Below, piece after piece: positions 1 through 6,952 of a stretch of DNA of 61,141 bases. The notes under the pieces are model-generated. The model saw nothing but the letters and a program-made list of their open reading frames with translations, searched no databases and was not told the origin of the DNA. This DNA is from Eubacterium sp. (lineage in GTDB: Bacteria > Bacillota > Clostridia > Oscillospirales > Acutalibacteraceae): NCBI GenBank assembly GCA_017514345.1, contig JAFWKC010000048.1, positions 1 through 61,141 of the forward strand, in the 5' to 3' direction. The number at the start of each line of letters is the position of its first letter. The stretch's first letter is position 1. The position numbers and the translations under genes were made by a program.

Positions 1-409
1 ATTTGTTTGTGCCGACCTTCCAGTGCTTCTTGTCCTGCGTATCATTGATAAATATATCGCTGATAGGCGCTTTTTCGTCCTTTTTGTTTACGAAGTATAC
101 TTCGTCGTCATCAAAGTTGTACGTTGCCGTAAAGGTATCTGTTGTAGTATCGCTGTAAACCAGAGTCAGCTCGTTACCTTCGGTAAAAACGTCAGGCAAA
201 TTATAATAATTGTACCTGTTATCATCGTCGTCCCATCTTTCTCTGCTGTCGAAGCCCTCTGTATAGGTAAGAGCGTTTGCTTCGTCGAAAAACGTGAAGG
301 AAAAGCTGCTGATTGTCGCTTCAGGGTCAGCAAAGGCTGCAAAATTCACACAGAATACTGACGTTATTGCCATCACGAGCGCGATGGCGAGTGATATTGT
401 TTTTTTCAT
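1..409 (-). CDS. Secreted protein, C-terminus cut by the left window edge
   Basis: The reading frame opens at ATG 409-407 and is still open at base 1, so only the first 136 codons are present. It starts with a typical signal peptide (MKKTISLAIALVMAITSVFC... ending near AAFA, about residues 1-27), so the product is exported. The rest (begins DPEATISSFSFTFFDE) is rich in Asp, Thr and aromatic residues, as in extracellular beta-sandwich proteins. I recognise no family. A purine-rich RBS (AGGAAG) precedes the start by a suitable distance and a promoter lies about 100 bases upstream. A plus-strand frame covering the same bases is a shadow. Confidence 0.75.
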   Translation of the reverse strand, partial: MKKTISLAIALVMAITSVFCVNFAAFADPEATISSFSFTFFDEANALTYTEGFDSRERWDDDDNRYNYYNLPDVFTEGNELTLVYSDTTTDTFTATYNFDDDEVYFVNKKDEKAPISDIFINDTQDKKHWKVGTNK

Positions 410-506
410 AAAAACACTTCCTTTTTGTTAATTATTAATTATTTGTTTTCGTTAACTTCTGTCTGCTGACCGCATATTTAATAATATCAGACAAGCCGTT
501 ACTATT

Positions 507-535
507 ATTTTAATGCTAAATCCGACGATTGTCAA
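507..535 (-). promoter_or_regulatory. Sigma-A-type promoter for the left-edge secreted gene
   Basis: Read on the minus strand, TTGACA (535-530) and TAAAAT (512-507) are separated by 17 bases. The -35 box lies inside a short inverted repeat, GACGATT (524-530) and AATCGTC (538-544), which could be an operator. The leader to the ATG at 409 is about 95 bases. Confidence 0.6.
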
Positions 536-584
536 TTAATCGTCTGTTAGAAATAGACATTGTTTTTTTGTTAAGAATAAACAA

Positions 585-610
585 AAGGAGCTGCCGTCTG
601 GCAGCTCCTT
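585..610 (-). terminator. Intrinsic terminator of the leftward operon 4302-618
   Basis: A perfect 11-bp stem (AAGGAGCTGCC with GGCAGCTCCTT) and a 4-base loop are followed, on the minus strand, by TTTGTTTATTC and then a T-run. It lies directly after the stop codon at 618. Confidence 0.85.
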
Positions 611-617
611 AAAGTTG

Positions 618-2318
618 TTATTTCAGATTTTCCTTTGCCTGCTTAATCAGCGTTTGGTGTTCCTCGTCGACTTTGAATTTCTGTCTTGCCATATACTTTT
701 TCGCTTTTTCATCTGTGTTCTTTTCAAGCTGTGAGAGCCTGTCGGAAACAGACGCGATTTTCTTCAGGCATTCAGTTTGCTTTTCGCTGTCGCCTGTCTT
801 TGAATAATACTCAGACGCTTTCTGACAAAGGTCGATGTAGTTTTCGTAATTGTCCATATCGCGCGGACTCTTTTTGAGCACAAGCTCCATCTGCTCAATC
901 GCTTCGTCATAACGGTCGTTAGCTTCGTAAACGCGCGAAAGCGTATAATTGGCTTCAAAAACGTTATCGTTTATTTCGAGCAAATCGGTTGCAAGTTCAT
1001 ACGCCGCCTGCTGCTCGTTTGTGTTCTGAAGCACAATCAAAAGCGCAGACGTATTTTTGTAATAATACAGCGATTTTACCTGACGTCCCGTATGGTTGAA
1101 ATAACCCGACAGTCCCATAATCACGTTGAAAACAACAAGTGCAATACATATCATAGATGGGAAAAACTTGTTTTGTATTTCAAACGTCTTTTCGCGTTCA
1201 AATTCAAGGCAGAGAACGAGGATAAGAAAAACTGACATAAACTGCAGGTCAAAATCAAAAAATGCGTGAAGCGAAATTGCAGCTAAAACAAATTTACTGA
1301 GTACGTCTGTTTTTCTTGAAACAAAGCTTTTTACAAGCATTACAACAAATGCTATTGTCGGAATGAAGCCTATTTCTACGCACATCTGAATAAAATCATT
1401 ATGTACGTCAATCGCATAATATGACGCTGACTGTATTTCTGGCTGAACGTAATAAAAAGCGTATTCGCCCTTGCCGAACGGGTGATGAAGCGCATATAAA
1501 AAAGCGTCCTTCCAGTATATCTGCCTTTCAACAACCGTGCCGTACGTCATAACGTATGTAAACAGCTTTGATAAAATACCAGTTGCCGCAAGCACAATAA
1601 GCGCAATAACGCCAAGACCTGCAACGGCACATATAAAAACTGTTTTCTTTTTGCGCGTTTTCTGCATCCTGAGTACAAAAACAAACGCAATCATTACGAT
1701 AGTTGCCGCACTCAGCGCAAATACTGCTTTAGATTTTGTCAGATATATTCCTGCCGCACAAACCGCCGCGCAAACTGAATCAAGCGCTATTATTTTTGCG
1801 TTCTTTTTCGGTTTGAGTACGGAAATAATTACTGCAATTAACAGATAAATCGCAAAACCGTTAGCATATTCAAACAAGCCGTGAAAATCACCCGCTTTAT
1901 CAAAAAACACGCTGTGTAGCCTGTCAAGCTGTCCAAGTAAAAGACCGATAACCGTCATCAGCGTTGCCGACGCAGGAAGCGAGTATAAAATTTTCGGTCT
2001 GTCCTCGCTGTCGACCTGCCACAAGTTCAGCGCAAACAGTATCGGTACCATAAATTTTGAAAAGCCGTAAAGGCTCATTGATTTGTCGACTGCCCAGAAC
2101 TTTGTGACAAGATACGATACTGCAAAAAGCGCAAGCACTGCCGCCGATAAGCTGAGGCTTACAGTCAGCTTTTTTGTGCGAAAGACGTTGATTAGCAGTA
2201 ATACAGCAAGCAAAATCGCGCCGAACGCACAGTAAAAGGCATAGTATCCGCCGACAAAATACTGAAACAGCGTAAATATTGCCAAAAGCGAAAAAAAGTG
2301 AAATTTGTCTGTTTTCAT
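618..2318 (-). CDS. O-antigen ligase/polymerase-like membrane protein with C-terminal TPR region
   Basis: A 566-residue protein. The first roughly 400 residues hold about ten to twelve hydrophobic segments. A Wzy_C/WaaL-like segment (FHGLFEYANGFAIYLLIA, near residue 145) resembles the Y-A-N-T-F-A motif of O-antigen ligases. The last roughly 160 residues are soluble, helical and TPR-like, a fusion common in Firmicutes members. The family transfers or polymerises polysaccharide at the outer face of the membrane; the substrate here is unknown. RBS GAGG precedes the ATG. The gene starts 9 bases after rsmE, last in the leftward operon, and is followed by a strong terminator. Confidence 0.7.
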   Translation of the reverse strand: MKTDKFHFFSLLAIFTLFQYFVGGYYAFYCAFGAILLAVLLLINVFRTKKLTVSLSLSAAVLALFAVSYLVTKFWAVDKSMSLYGFSKFMVPILFALNLWQVDSEDRPKILYSLPASATLMTVIGLLLGQLDRLHSVFFDKAGDFHGLFEYANGFAIYLLIAVIISVLKPKKNAKIIALDSVCAAVCAAGIYLTKSKAVFALSAATIVMIAFVFVLRMQKTRKKKTVFICAVAGLGVIALIVLAATGILSKLFTYVMTYGTVVERQIYWKDAFLYALHHPFGKGEYAFYYVQPEIQSASYYAIDVHNDFIQMCVEIGFIPTIAFVVMLVKSFVSRKTDVLSKFVLAAISLHAFFDFDLQFMSVFLILVLCLEFEREKTFEIQNKFFPSMICIALVVFNVIMGLSGYFNHTGRQVKSLYYYKNTSALLIVLQNTNEQQAAYELATDLLEINDNVFEANYTLSRVYEANDRYDEAIEQMELVLKKSPRDMDNYENYIDLCQKASEYYSKTGDSEKQTECLKKIASVSDRLSQLEKNTDEKAKKYMARQKFKVDEEHQTLIKQAKENLK

Positions 2319-2327
2319 TATGTACCT

Positions 2328-3050
2328 CTATTCCAAGTTATCAGTTAACAGCATTATCGCGCTGAGCGCCGCAACGGGCGCCGTCTGGGTGCGCAGAATA
2401 CGCTTGCCGAGAGTTGCGATTTTTGCGCCGCTGTCGCGAAGCAGAGCAACCTCGCCTTCGTCAAAGCCGCCCTCGGGACCTATATAAACCGAAACGCTGT
2501 GAACGTCGCTGTTTACAAGGCTTTTCAGGCTTTCGCCGCCGCCCTCATAAAACAGGATTTTCAGCTCGCTGTCGTCGTTTTTGACAGCCTCGCTTAGTGA
2601 AATCTGCTCGGATATTTCGGGAATTATGCCGCGTCCGCTCTGCTGTGCCGCCTCAAGCGCAATTTTTCTGTAACGCTCGTTTTTTCGTTTTGCGCCCTTT
2701 TCGTCGGGACGGCTGACGCACCGCTTTGTCAGCGTCGGCACAATTTTTGTAACGCCGAGCTCCGTGCATTTTTGTATAATATCCTCGAGCTTGCTGCCCT
2801 TCGGTACGCCCTGATAAATCGTAACCCTGCAGTCAGGCTCGCTTTCGCATACCTGCTTGTAGCAAACGGTCAGCACAACCGCATCCTTGCTGATTTCTTC
2901 AATCTGACAGCCGAAGTCGCTGCCCTGCCCGTCAGTCACCGTCAGCATATCGCCGACCTTCATCCTGAGCGATTTTGCAATATGGCGCGCCTGCTCGCCT
3001 TCGAGTACAATTGACTTGTCGGGAGTGTAATCTATAAATAATTTCTGCAT
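2328..3050 (-). CDS. rsmE: 16S rRNA m3U1498 methyltransferase RsmE
   Basis: A 240-residue SPOUT-class methyltransferase that N3-methylates U1498 of 16S rRNA using S-adenosylmethionine. The knotted C-terminal SAM site is clear: YIGPEGGFDEGEV near residue 190 and LGKRILRTQTAPVAALSAI near 215. The N-terminal PUA-like part begins FIDYTPDKSIVLEGEQARHI. Length is normal. It lies 8 bases after the P1B-ATPase-like gene and 9 bases before the O-antigen-ligase-like gene, so it should be co-transcribed from the metal-responsive promoter at 4362-4390 unless an internal promoter exists. A housekeeping methyltransferase in such an operon is unusual. Confidence 0.95.
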   Translation of the reverse strand: MQKLFIDYTPDKSIVLEGEQARHIAKSLRMKVGDMLTVTDGQGSDFGCQIEEISKDAVVLTVCYKQVCESEPDCRVTIYQGVPKGSKLEDIIQKCTELGVTKIVPTLTKRCVSRPDEKGAKRKNERYRKIALEAAQQSGRGIIPEISEQISLSEAVKNDDSELKILFYEGGGESLKSLVNSDVHSVSVYIGPEGGFDEGEVALLRDSGAKIATLGKRILRTQTAPVAALSAIMLLTDNLE

Positions 3051-3058
3051 AATATATA

Positions 3059-4015
3059 CTATTTAATCCTCAGTGACCTTAGTGAATTAAGTATTGCAAG
3101 TCCTGCTATGCCCACGTCGGAAAAGGCGGCAAGCCACATCGGCAGCTCCTTTTCCATAAACACCGCAAGCACAAGCACTACCGCCTTTACGGTAAGCGCA
3201 AGGATGATATTTTCGCGCGAAATAATGACAGCCTTTGACGCGGCTTTTTTTGCAAAAGCAAGACCGTGCTCGTTCCCGTCGGGAACGATAATTCCCTCGC
3301 CGCTGCCGTTTTTGTGAAGCTTTTCGAGCGCGTTCGTATGATAAATATAGATGCCCTTTCGCGTACACGCGTCAATAGCGCACGAAAACGAAAGCGGAAC
3401 GGAAATCACTATCGCGCAGGGACAGCCGATAACAAGTACAGACAGTCCGCGGTAAATCCATTCCTTCCACTCGCCGCCCATAAAAAGCGGCGGAATTACG
3501 ATAACAAGCAGTGAAATCGCGCAAATTACGGGCGTGTAAATCTTTGCAAAATGCGCTATAAAGCTTTCCGTATCGCCTGATTCGTGGACGTGCTCGCCGT
3601 GGTCGTTATGTTCAATTTCGCGTATCTGCTTTTTGCTCTTTGACAGCGCAAGACCGTGAATATATTCGCCGACAGCGTACAGCAGCATTACTGCACAGCC
3701 CTCGTCAAATTCCTTTATTGCAAACGCGCCGAGCGAAGCAATACTAATCATAAAACACTCGTTGAAAATCTTGCCCTCAAATATGTCCTCGATAGCGTTT
3801 CTGACTACGCCGAAGCCGACGGCAATATACGAAACGCCGAAGCAGATAAGGTGCATAAACGCAGGCAGAGAGGTAAACTCGCCGATTATGTAGCCCGCGG
3901 CAAAGAACACCGCGGAAATTATGATTTTTGTAAGCTCCTCGCGCTTTACCGCTTCAAAATTTTCGTGGTTGTGGGAGTGGTCGTGCGAGTGATTATGTGT
4001 GTGCTCGTGTTCCAT
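3059..4015 (-). CDS. P1B-type heavy-metal ATPase-like membrane protein lacking A, P and N catalytic domains
   Basis: A 318-residue protein (ATG 4015, chosen because GAGGAG at 4029-4024 is ideally placed; the upstream GTG at 4024 overlaps that RBS). It starts with a His-rich tail (about seven His in residues 1-20). It then follows the ZntA/CadA membrane scaffold: paired helices near 31-75, helices near 85-118, IYTPVICAISLLVIVIPP near 159-176, the metal-binding CPC (198-200) in IGCPCAIVISVPLSF, and the last two helices ending LPMWLAAFSDVGIAGLAILNSLR (D300). The actuator domain with TGE is replaced by a His-bearing linker (about 131-150). The phosphorylation and nucleotide domains are gone: there is no DKTGT, and only about 35 residues (225-262) join M4 to M5. 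The frame is intact. It cannot be an ordinary P-type pump; a channel, carrier, metal buffer or sensor are possibilities. It sits directly behind a SmtB-type repressor. Confidence 0.85.
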   Translation of the reverse strand: MEHEHTHNHSHDHSHNHENFEAVKREELTKIIISAVFFAAGYIIGEFTSLPAFMHLICFGVSYIAVGFGVVRNAIEDIFEGKIFNECFMISIASLGAFAIKEFDEGCAVMLLYAVGEYIHGLALSKSKKQIREIEHNDHGEHVHESGDTESFIAHFAKIYTPVICAISLLVIVIPPLFMGGEWKEWIYRGLSVLVIGCPCAIVISVPLSFSCAIDACTRKGIYIYHTNALEKLHKNGSGEGIIVPDGNEHGLAFAKKAASKAVIISRENIILALTVKAVVLVLAVFMEKELPMWLAAFSDVGIAGLAILNSLRSLRIK

Positions 4016-4020
4016 ATGTA

Positions 4021-4302
4021 TCACTCCTCGATATGCTCAATCGCCATATTAATTATCGTTTTTACGTGGTCGTCGGCAAGCGAATAAATCATTCTTTTGC
4101 CGTCGCGGCGGCATTTAACAAGATGATTTTGCTTTAGCGCTCTGAGCTGATGCGAAACAGCCGTCTGTGATGCGCCGATTTTTTCTACAATTTGCGTTAC
4201 GTTAAGCTCGCTTTCAAAAAGCGTAAGCATTATTTTTATCCTCGTAGGGTCGGAAAACATCTTGAAAAGCTCCGCCATTTCGTAGATTTCTTCGTCTATC
4301 AT
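4021..4302 (-). CDS. ArsR/SmtB-family metal-sensing repressor (alpha5 Zn-type)
   Basis: A 93-residue winged-helix repressor. The recognition region is VTQIVEKIGASQTAVSHQLRALK (35-57), followed by a beta-wing. The C-terminal helix carries D77, H79, H90 and E93, the D-x-H-(10)-H-(2)-E spacing of the alpha5 zinc site of SmtB/ZiaR/CzrA sensors. Metal binding in this family releases DNA. Start ATG 4302 follows GAGGTG at 4312-4307; an upstream GTG at 4314 overlaps that RBS and is rejected. Its stop lies 5 bases before the start of the P1B-like gene, so the two are an operon. A perfect palindrome at 4326-4346 in its leader is the likely autoregulatory operator. Confidence 0.9.
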   Translation of the reverse strand: MIDEEIYEMAELFKMFSDPTRIKIMLTLFESELNVTQIVEKIGASQTAVSHQLRALKQNHLVKCRRDGKRMIYSLADDHVKTIINMAIEHIEE

Positions 4303-4325
4303 AATGCACCTCACTTGCAGGTTTT

Positions 4326-4346
4326 ATTCATATGACTCATATGAAT
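4326..4346. promoter_or_regulatory. Palindromic operator for the SmtB-type repressor
   Basis: ATTCATATGA and TCATATGAAT form a perfect 10-1-10 palindrome. The CATATGA unit recurs once more to the right (4347-4353). It lies just downstream of the expected transcription start of the promoter at 4362-4390 and upstream of the repressor RBS. AT-rich ATATGA/TCATAT palindromes are typical of SmtB-family sites. Confidence 0.75.
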
Positions 4347-4361
4347 CATATGAACGAATGC

Positions 4362-4390
4362 ATTATATATCAATTTATATTAAAAGTCAA
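4362..4390 (-). promoter_or_regulatory. Promoter of the metal-responsive operon
   Basis: On the minus strand TTGACT (4390-4385), a 17-base spacer and a consensus TATAAT (4367-4362). The palindrome at 4326-4346 falls in the initially transcribed region, fitting repression by the SmtB-type protein. Confidence 0.8.
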
Positions 4391-4397
4391 ATATTAT

Positions 4398-4871
4398 CTA
4401 AAATACCGTTACCCTGCCGCTTTCGCTGACAACAATCAGCTCCGTTTCGTCAAGCGTATAGCCGCGCGAAGCAAGAAAATCGCGCAGCTTACCCTCGCTG
4501 AGTCCTACGGCGCGAAGCCCCTCGTCGCTTAGCGTTTTGTTCTGATATACGATGTATCCTGCGCCCTCGCGGACGGGTGCAAAGTTGAAATCCTTTGGAT
4601 TAAGACGGCGCTTTTTCGCCTGCGGCAAAAGGCTTATGCTTCCGTCGCGTTCAAGCACGGCAGTATCAATGTCCGCAATATTAAAATAACCCTCGCCCCT
4701 TGCGGCAGCCGCAAGGTCGGAATACGACACGCGGTGCTTTTTCATATTTTCCGTAAGAAATCTGCCCTCGTGCATAAGAAAAACCTCTGATTTTCTTCCC
4801 CGTCCGTTAAGCAAAATTACAATCTGTAATATAATCACAAAAACCAATAACGCGGCGTATAAAAATTCCAT
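4398..4871 (-). CDS. Single-helix membrane protein with a YetF/DUF421-type C-terminal domain
   Basis: A 157-residue protein with one N-terminal membrane helix (about 3-22) and a soluble domain. The stretch VFLMHEGRFLTENMKKHRVSYSDLAAAARGEGYFNIADIDTAVLERDGSISLL resembles the cytoplasmic domain of YetF/DUF421 proteins, where 'left to enable ... G-x-x-x-x-x-x-x-x-x-x-x-L ... L-R-x-x-G-x-x-x-x-x-x-V-x-x-A-x-L-E-x-x-G' is the usual pattern. The usual three-helix membrane part is reduced to one helix. Function is unknown. RBS GGTGATG precedes the ATG. It ends at the promoter of the leftward metal operon. Confidence 0.6.
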   Translation of the reverse strand: MEFLYAALLVFVIILQIVILLNGRGRKSEVFLMHEGRFLTENMKKHRVSYSDLAAAARGEGYFNIADIDTAVLERDGSISLLPQAKKRRLNPKDFNFAPVREGAGYIVYQNKTLSDEGLRAVGLSEGKLRDFLASRGYTLDETELIVVSESGRVTVF

Positions 4872-4915
4872 ATCATCACCGTTTTTATTATGCTCACAGC
4901 CACAAAAAATATGAA

Positions 4916-4944
4916 TTGCAATTTGGAATAAATAATGTTATAAT
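4916..4944 (+). promoter_or_regulatory. Promoter of the CDF-like transporter gene
   Basis: TTGCAA (4916-4921), a 17-base spacer and consensus TATAAT (4939-4944), followed by RBS GAGGAG at 4953-4958 and the ATG at 4964. Confidence 0.75.
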
Positions 4945-4963
4945 CTAAAATAGAGGAGTTTTT

Positions 4964-5572
4964 ATGAAAAAATATTATTTTACGGCAGGAATTGCTGGAA
5001 TTGTCGTTAACTTCCTGCTGTTTGCCGTTAAGCTTTACGTTGGAAACGCTTCGTTTTCGCTGACAATATACTGCGACGCCGTTAACAATCTCGGCGACAC
5101 GTTTTCGTGTATGCTCGCAATGCTCGGCTTTGTGTTTGCAGTAAAGTTCGGCGACGATATACGTTCAAAGCGAACTGAGAGCCTTATAACGTTTGTCATC
5201 AGTATGATTATCGCGTTTACGGGACTGTTTTTCGTATACCGCGGACTCGACAGGCTGATGTATCCGTCGGGCGTAGTTTACGGCAACAAATACGTATTGA
5301 TAATCATAGGAACTATTTTTGCAAAGGCGGCGCTCGGCGCGCTGCTTGTGAGGCTGAACAAAAAATCGCCCTCGCCGATAATTGCGGCGCTGGCGCTCGA
5401 CAGCTTTCTTGACTGTTTTGTAACGGCGTTCACGCTGATGGGAATGACGCTCGTTACAAGGGTGAATTTTGCATTTGACGCTTATTTTGCATTTCTGTGC
5501 GGGGGAATTATTACGGCAGAAGCGATTAAGCGAATCGTAAAAGAAACTAAATTTTTAATTTTCGGAGAGTGA
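4964..5572 (+). CDS. CDF-family-like cation transporter, membrane domain only
   Basis: A 202-residue membrane protein resembling the transmembrane half of cation diffusion facilitators, which exchange Zn, Mn or Fe for protons. Helix 2 carries CDAVNNLGDT (D-x-x-N-N-x-x-D, residues about 38-46). A later helix carries ALALDSFLDC, where CDF proteins place the paired metal ligands. The cytoplasmic dimerisation domain is absent; the protein ends after the last helix. The conserved H-P-x-G-H-G-R loop after helix 2 reads DDIRSKRTES. The substrate cannot be told. The phosphoesterase gene follows 4 bases later. Confidence 0.7.
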   Translation: MKKYYFTAGIAGIVVNFLLFAVKLYVGNASFSLTIYCDAVNNLGDTFSCMLAMLGFVFAVKFGDDIRSKRTESLITFVISMIIAFTGLFFVYRGLDRLMYPSGVVYGNKYVLIIIGTIFAKAALGALLVRLNKKSPSPIIAALALDSFLDCFVTAFTLMGMTLVTRVNFAFDAYFAFLCGGIITAEAIKRIVKETKFLIFGE

Positions 5573-5576
5573 GAAT

Positions 5577-6863
5577 ATGGCTAAAAACAAATCTAACCAT
5601 CATCGACGCAGGCATACGTTAAAGGTTTTGCGTATTATTGCGCTTGTTCTTGTGCTTGTTGTTACTGCTATCGCGGGTAGCACCGCCGTGCTTAACGTTG
5701 TCGGCAACTCGTCGAACTACGCCTTCATAAGAGAAAATATGAAGCCTGTTCAGTATGAGCGGCAGCTCGTTCCAGAGCTTGACAGCAAGGGAAGATACAG
5801 CTTCACCACCGACGGCGATTTTAAGGTGCTTCAGCTTACAGACGTTCATATCGGCGGCGGCGCTCTCAGCTCAAAGAAGGATAATATGGCGCTCAATGCC
5901 GTTGCAACGATGATTACAGCTGAAAAGCCAGACCTTGTTGTCGTAACGGGCGACGTTGCATATCCCGTGCCTTATCAGGCAGGAACGTTCAACAACAAGG
6001 AAAGTGCAAAGCTTTTTGCCGAAATGATGGAAACGCTCGGCGTATACTGGTGTCTTGCCTTCGGTAATCACGACACGGAGGTTTATTCGTACTTTAACCG
6101 TCAGCAGATGGCGGAGATGTATGAGGATAAAGGTAAATACAAGCACTGCCTGCTTCTGTCTGGACCCGAAGAGGTTGACGGCTTAGGCAACTACATAATT
6201 AATGTAAAGAACTCGCAGGGTGCAATCACACAAAGTCTGTTTATCCTTGACTCGCACTCCTACGTTGACGGCGACTATTTTGGAATTAAGTGGAAATACG
6301 ACTGCGTACACAGCAATCAGGTTGCGTGGTACAAGAGCAAGGTTAAGGAGCTTACAAAGGAAAACGGCGGCGTTCAGCCAAAGTCGCTCGCCTTCTTCCA
6401 CATTCCGCCCGCCGAGATGAAGGACGCATATGACGAATACAAAAAAGCAGGCAACGCGGACACCAACGACGTTAAGTACAAGTACGGCAAAATCGCCGAG
6501 GGCGGCGAACTGATTTGCTGCAGTAATTACAACTACGGCATATTTGACGCGTTTAGTGAAAACGGAACGCAGGGCGTATTTTTCGGTCACGACCACCTGA
6601 ACAATATGTCGCTTAACTACAAGGGCGTTCAGCTTACTTACGGCTATTCGATTGACTATCTTGCTTACAGCGGAATTTCGAAATTCGGACTTCAGCGCGG
6701 CTGCACGGTTATCACAATCAAGCCCGACGGCACGTTTGATAACGTAGGCGAAAATTATTATCAGAGCAAGTATAAGTCGTTTGCAGAAAAAGAGTCAGTA
6801 GACCTTGAAAATGAAATGAGCGAGGTAACAGGCGGCATTTCAAACCCGCTTGCAGAGGAATAA
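5577..6863 (+). CDS. Membrane-anchored calcineurin-like metallophosphoesterase
   Basis: A 428-residue protein with a basic N-terminus and one signal-anchor helix (about 15-38). The extracytoplasmic part shows the dinuclear metal motifs of the family in order: LQLTDVHIGGG (about 85), VVTGDVAYP (about 122), AFGNHDTEV (about 160), a His in FFHIPP (about 275) and FFGHDHLNNM (about 338). Such enzymes hydrolyse phosphomono- or diesters; the substrate here is unknown. It lies 4 bases after the transporter gene, so they probably share a transcript ending at the terminator 6874-6904. Confidence 0.85.
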   Translation: MAKNKSNHHRRRHTLKVLRIIALVLVLVVTAIAGSTAVLNVVGNSSNYAFIRENMKPVQYERQLVPELDSKGRYSFTTDGDFKVLQLTDVHIGGGALSSKKDNMALNAVATMITAEKPDLVVVTGDVAYPVPYQAGTFNNKESAKLFAEMMETLGVYWCLAFGNHDTEVYSYFNRQQMAEMYEDKGKYKHCLLLSGPEEVDGLGNYIINVKNSQGAITQSLFILDSHSYVDGDYFGIKWKYDCVHSNQVAWYKSKVKELTKENGGVQPKSLAFFHIPPAEMKDAYDEYKKAGNADTNDVKYKYGKIAEGGELICCSNYNYGIFDAFSENGTQGVFFGHDHLNNMSLNYKGVQLTYGYSIDYLAYSGISKFGLQRGCTVITIKPDGTFDNVGENYYQSKYKSFAEKESVDLENEMSEVTGGISNPLAEE

Positions 6864-6873
6864 TTCATAAGAA

Positions 6874-6904
6874 AACAAAGGGAAGGCGACGCCTTCCCTT
6901 TGTT
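6874..6904 (+). terminator. Intrinsic terminator after the phosphoesterase gene
   Basis: A 14-bp stem AACAAAGGGAAGGC/GCCTTCCCTTTGTT with a 3-base loop. The T-run is short, so efficiency may depend on the long stem. Confidence 0.75.
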
Positions 6905-6926
6905 CTTTATAACCTTAGCCAGAAGC

Positions 6927-6952
6927 AAAAAAGAGCCTGTCGGCTCTTTTTT
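6927..6952 (-). terminator. Intrinsic terminator of the FN3 secreted protein gene
   Basis: AAAAAAGAGCC/GGCTCTTTTTT with loop TGTC. On the minus strand the right arm comes first and the hairpin ends in a T6 run. The gene's stop codon overlaps the base of the stem. Confidence 0.85.

Noticed and set aside
23-361. 112-codon plus-strand frame at the left edge
   Set aside because: The opposite strand has a promoter, RBS and signal peptide over the same bases; this frame has none.
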